Source: Ensifer adhaerens (GTDB lineage: Bacteria; Pseudomonadota; Alphaproteobacteria; Rhizobiales; Rhizobiaceae). Taken from it: DNA of 64,000 nucleotides. Each line of letters opens with the position of its first letter. Position 1 is the first letter of the stretch. Below the pieces are notes generated by a model, which made no database searches, was not told where the DNA came from, and saw nothing but the letters and a program-made list of their open reading frames with translations. Positions 63,409 to 64,000 of this stretch are shown in pieces. Position numbers and translations under genes: made by a program. The stretch covers positions 248,001 through 312,000 of the forward strand of contig NZ_CP083351.1 of the NCBI RefSeq assembly GCF_020035535.1, read 5' to 3'.

Positions 63409-64000
63409 ATGGAAGCGCAATTGTCCGCTGCGAGTGAGGGGGCGCACAAGCAGCCGGAAGTTCTTGCAACTCCGGAAACTCTCGACCCCGCGGACTGGTC
63501 GTCCGTTGCGGCACTCGCCCACCGGATTGTCGACGATGCCGTCGACCATCTCGGCCGCGTGCGCGAGCGTCCGGTCTGGCAACCGCTGCCCGACGAGATC
63601 GAAGCGCTGTACCGGGCGCCTCTCCCGGATCGGCCGACGCCGCTCGAAGACGTCTACAGGCAGGTGAAGGACACGGTGCTCGCCTATCCGATGGGCAACA
63701 TCCATCCACGGTTCTGGTCCTGGTACATGGGTTCCGGCAACTTCACCGGGGCGCTCGGCGACTTCCTCGCAGCGATCCAGGGGTCCAATCTCGGGGGCGG
63801 CCGCCATGCCGCCGCCCTCGTTGACCAGCAGGTCGTCGGCTGGCTCCGCGACATGATCGGCTTGCCCGAGGCGGCGAGCGGTACGCTGGTAAGCGGCGGT
63901 TCTGTGGCCAATCTGGTTGGGCTGACGGTTGCCCGCAACGTCATGGCAGGGATTGATCTGCGCGAAGAGGGTGTCGCAGCCCTGAAGCAGCCAATGCGTT
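63409..64000 (+). CDS. Group II PLP-dependent decarboxylase, 5' part
   Basis: Starts at ATG 63409 (GAGGAAAAGG upstream) and runs off the window with 197 codons. LAYPMGNIHPRFWSWYMGSG, NLGGGRHAAALVDQQVVGWL, MIGLPEAASGTLVSGGSVAN match the N-terminal part of aromatic-L-amino-acid/glutamate/diaminobutyrate decarboxylases. The PLP Lys would lie further on. Same operon as the cysteine synthase. The substrate cannot be told. Confidence 0.88.
   Translation, partial: MEAQLSAASEGAHKQPEVLATPETLDPADWSSVAALAHRIVDDAVDHLGRVRERPVWQPLPDEIEALYRAPLPDRPTPLEDVYRQVKDTVLAYPMGNIHPRFWSWYMGSGNFTGALGDFLAAIQGSNLGGGRHAAALVDQQVVGWLRDMIGLPEAASGTLVSGGSVANLVGLTVARNVMAGIDLREEGVAALKQPMR

Noticed and set aside
1-64000. CRISPR arrays or intact insertion sequences
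   Set aside because: No regularly spaced direct repeats of 24-37 bp and no complete transposase frame with terminal inverted repeats were seen.

Overview
The window reads as an accessory replicon or genomic-island-rich stretch of an alphaproteobacterium of the order Rhizobiales, most like Ensifer/Sinorhizobium or a close relative. The evidence is the high-GC coding style, the rhizobial hypothetical families, the many sigma-EcfG type promoters (GGAAC-N16/17-cGTT), and a selenocysteine formate dehydrogenase block (fdoGHI-fdhE-selAB with selD) of the kind known from Ensifer. No chromosomal housekeeping operon is present apart from a lone rpsU. No CRISPR array and no intact insertion sequence was seen.

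Layout. 1-16 kb is a stress and DNA-repair accessory zone: a regulatory dyad array at the left edge, an EcfG-driven small RNA candidate, small stress-type proteins, two response-regulator-like proteins, an ATP-dependent DNA ligase, a decayed metallophosphoesterase, an AlkB-like dioxygenase, LigD, remnants of an RTX/type I secretion locus, and a GshB-like ATP-grasp enzyme with a small membrane protein. 16.3-22.5 kb is a peptide/nickel-type ABC importer operon behind an XRE-cupin regulator that shares its operator. 22.6-26.1 kb is a gluconolactonase/tautomerase/LacI operon with palindromic operators, facing a sugar-binding protein gene cut off by a recombination scar. 26.5-32.9 kb holds a ParDE-type toxin-antitoxin pair, rpsU, an L,D-transpeptidase, PepSY/cytochrome b561 and PepSY/two-component genes, and a P-type ATPase fragment. 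33-38.7 kb is one giant IPT/TIG plus Ig-like autotransporter interrupted by a single TAA. 39.2-49.5 kb is the selenium and formate dehydrogenase module: selD divergent from fdoG (in-frame UGA at codon 200), fdoH, fdoI, fdhE, selA, selB, mostly with ATGA overlaps.

49.5-54.5 kb is a dense cluster of EcfG-type promoters serving five candidate terminated small RNAs and several tiny proteins, including a CsbD-like gene with UGA at codon 3. A sixth candidate RNA lies at 0.56 kb. 54.7-55.6 kb holds a broken tyrosine recombinase and tRNA-Sec (selC), 6 kb from selB. 56.1-64 kb has an NTP_transf_8-like nucleotidyltransferase gene preceded by the same dyad array as the left edge, an ArsR/AHSA1/DHFR-like cluster with paired operators, a large winged-helix/TPR regulator, a cysteine synthase and the start of a PLP decarboxylase.

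Working together: selA, selB, selC and selD supply selenocysteine for one visible client, FdoG; FdhE matures the formate dehydrogenase. The two ends of the window look like a general-stress regulon in which predicted sigma-EcfG promoters drive repair enzymes, small membrane/CsbD/BON-like proteins and RNAs carrying anti-Shine-Dalgarno loops. Much accessory DNA is decaying: nine or more broken genes are identifiable by frame or truncation.
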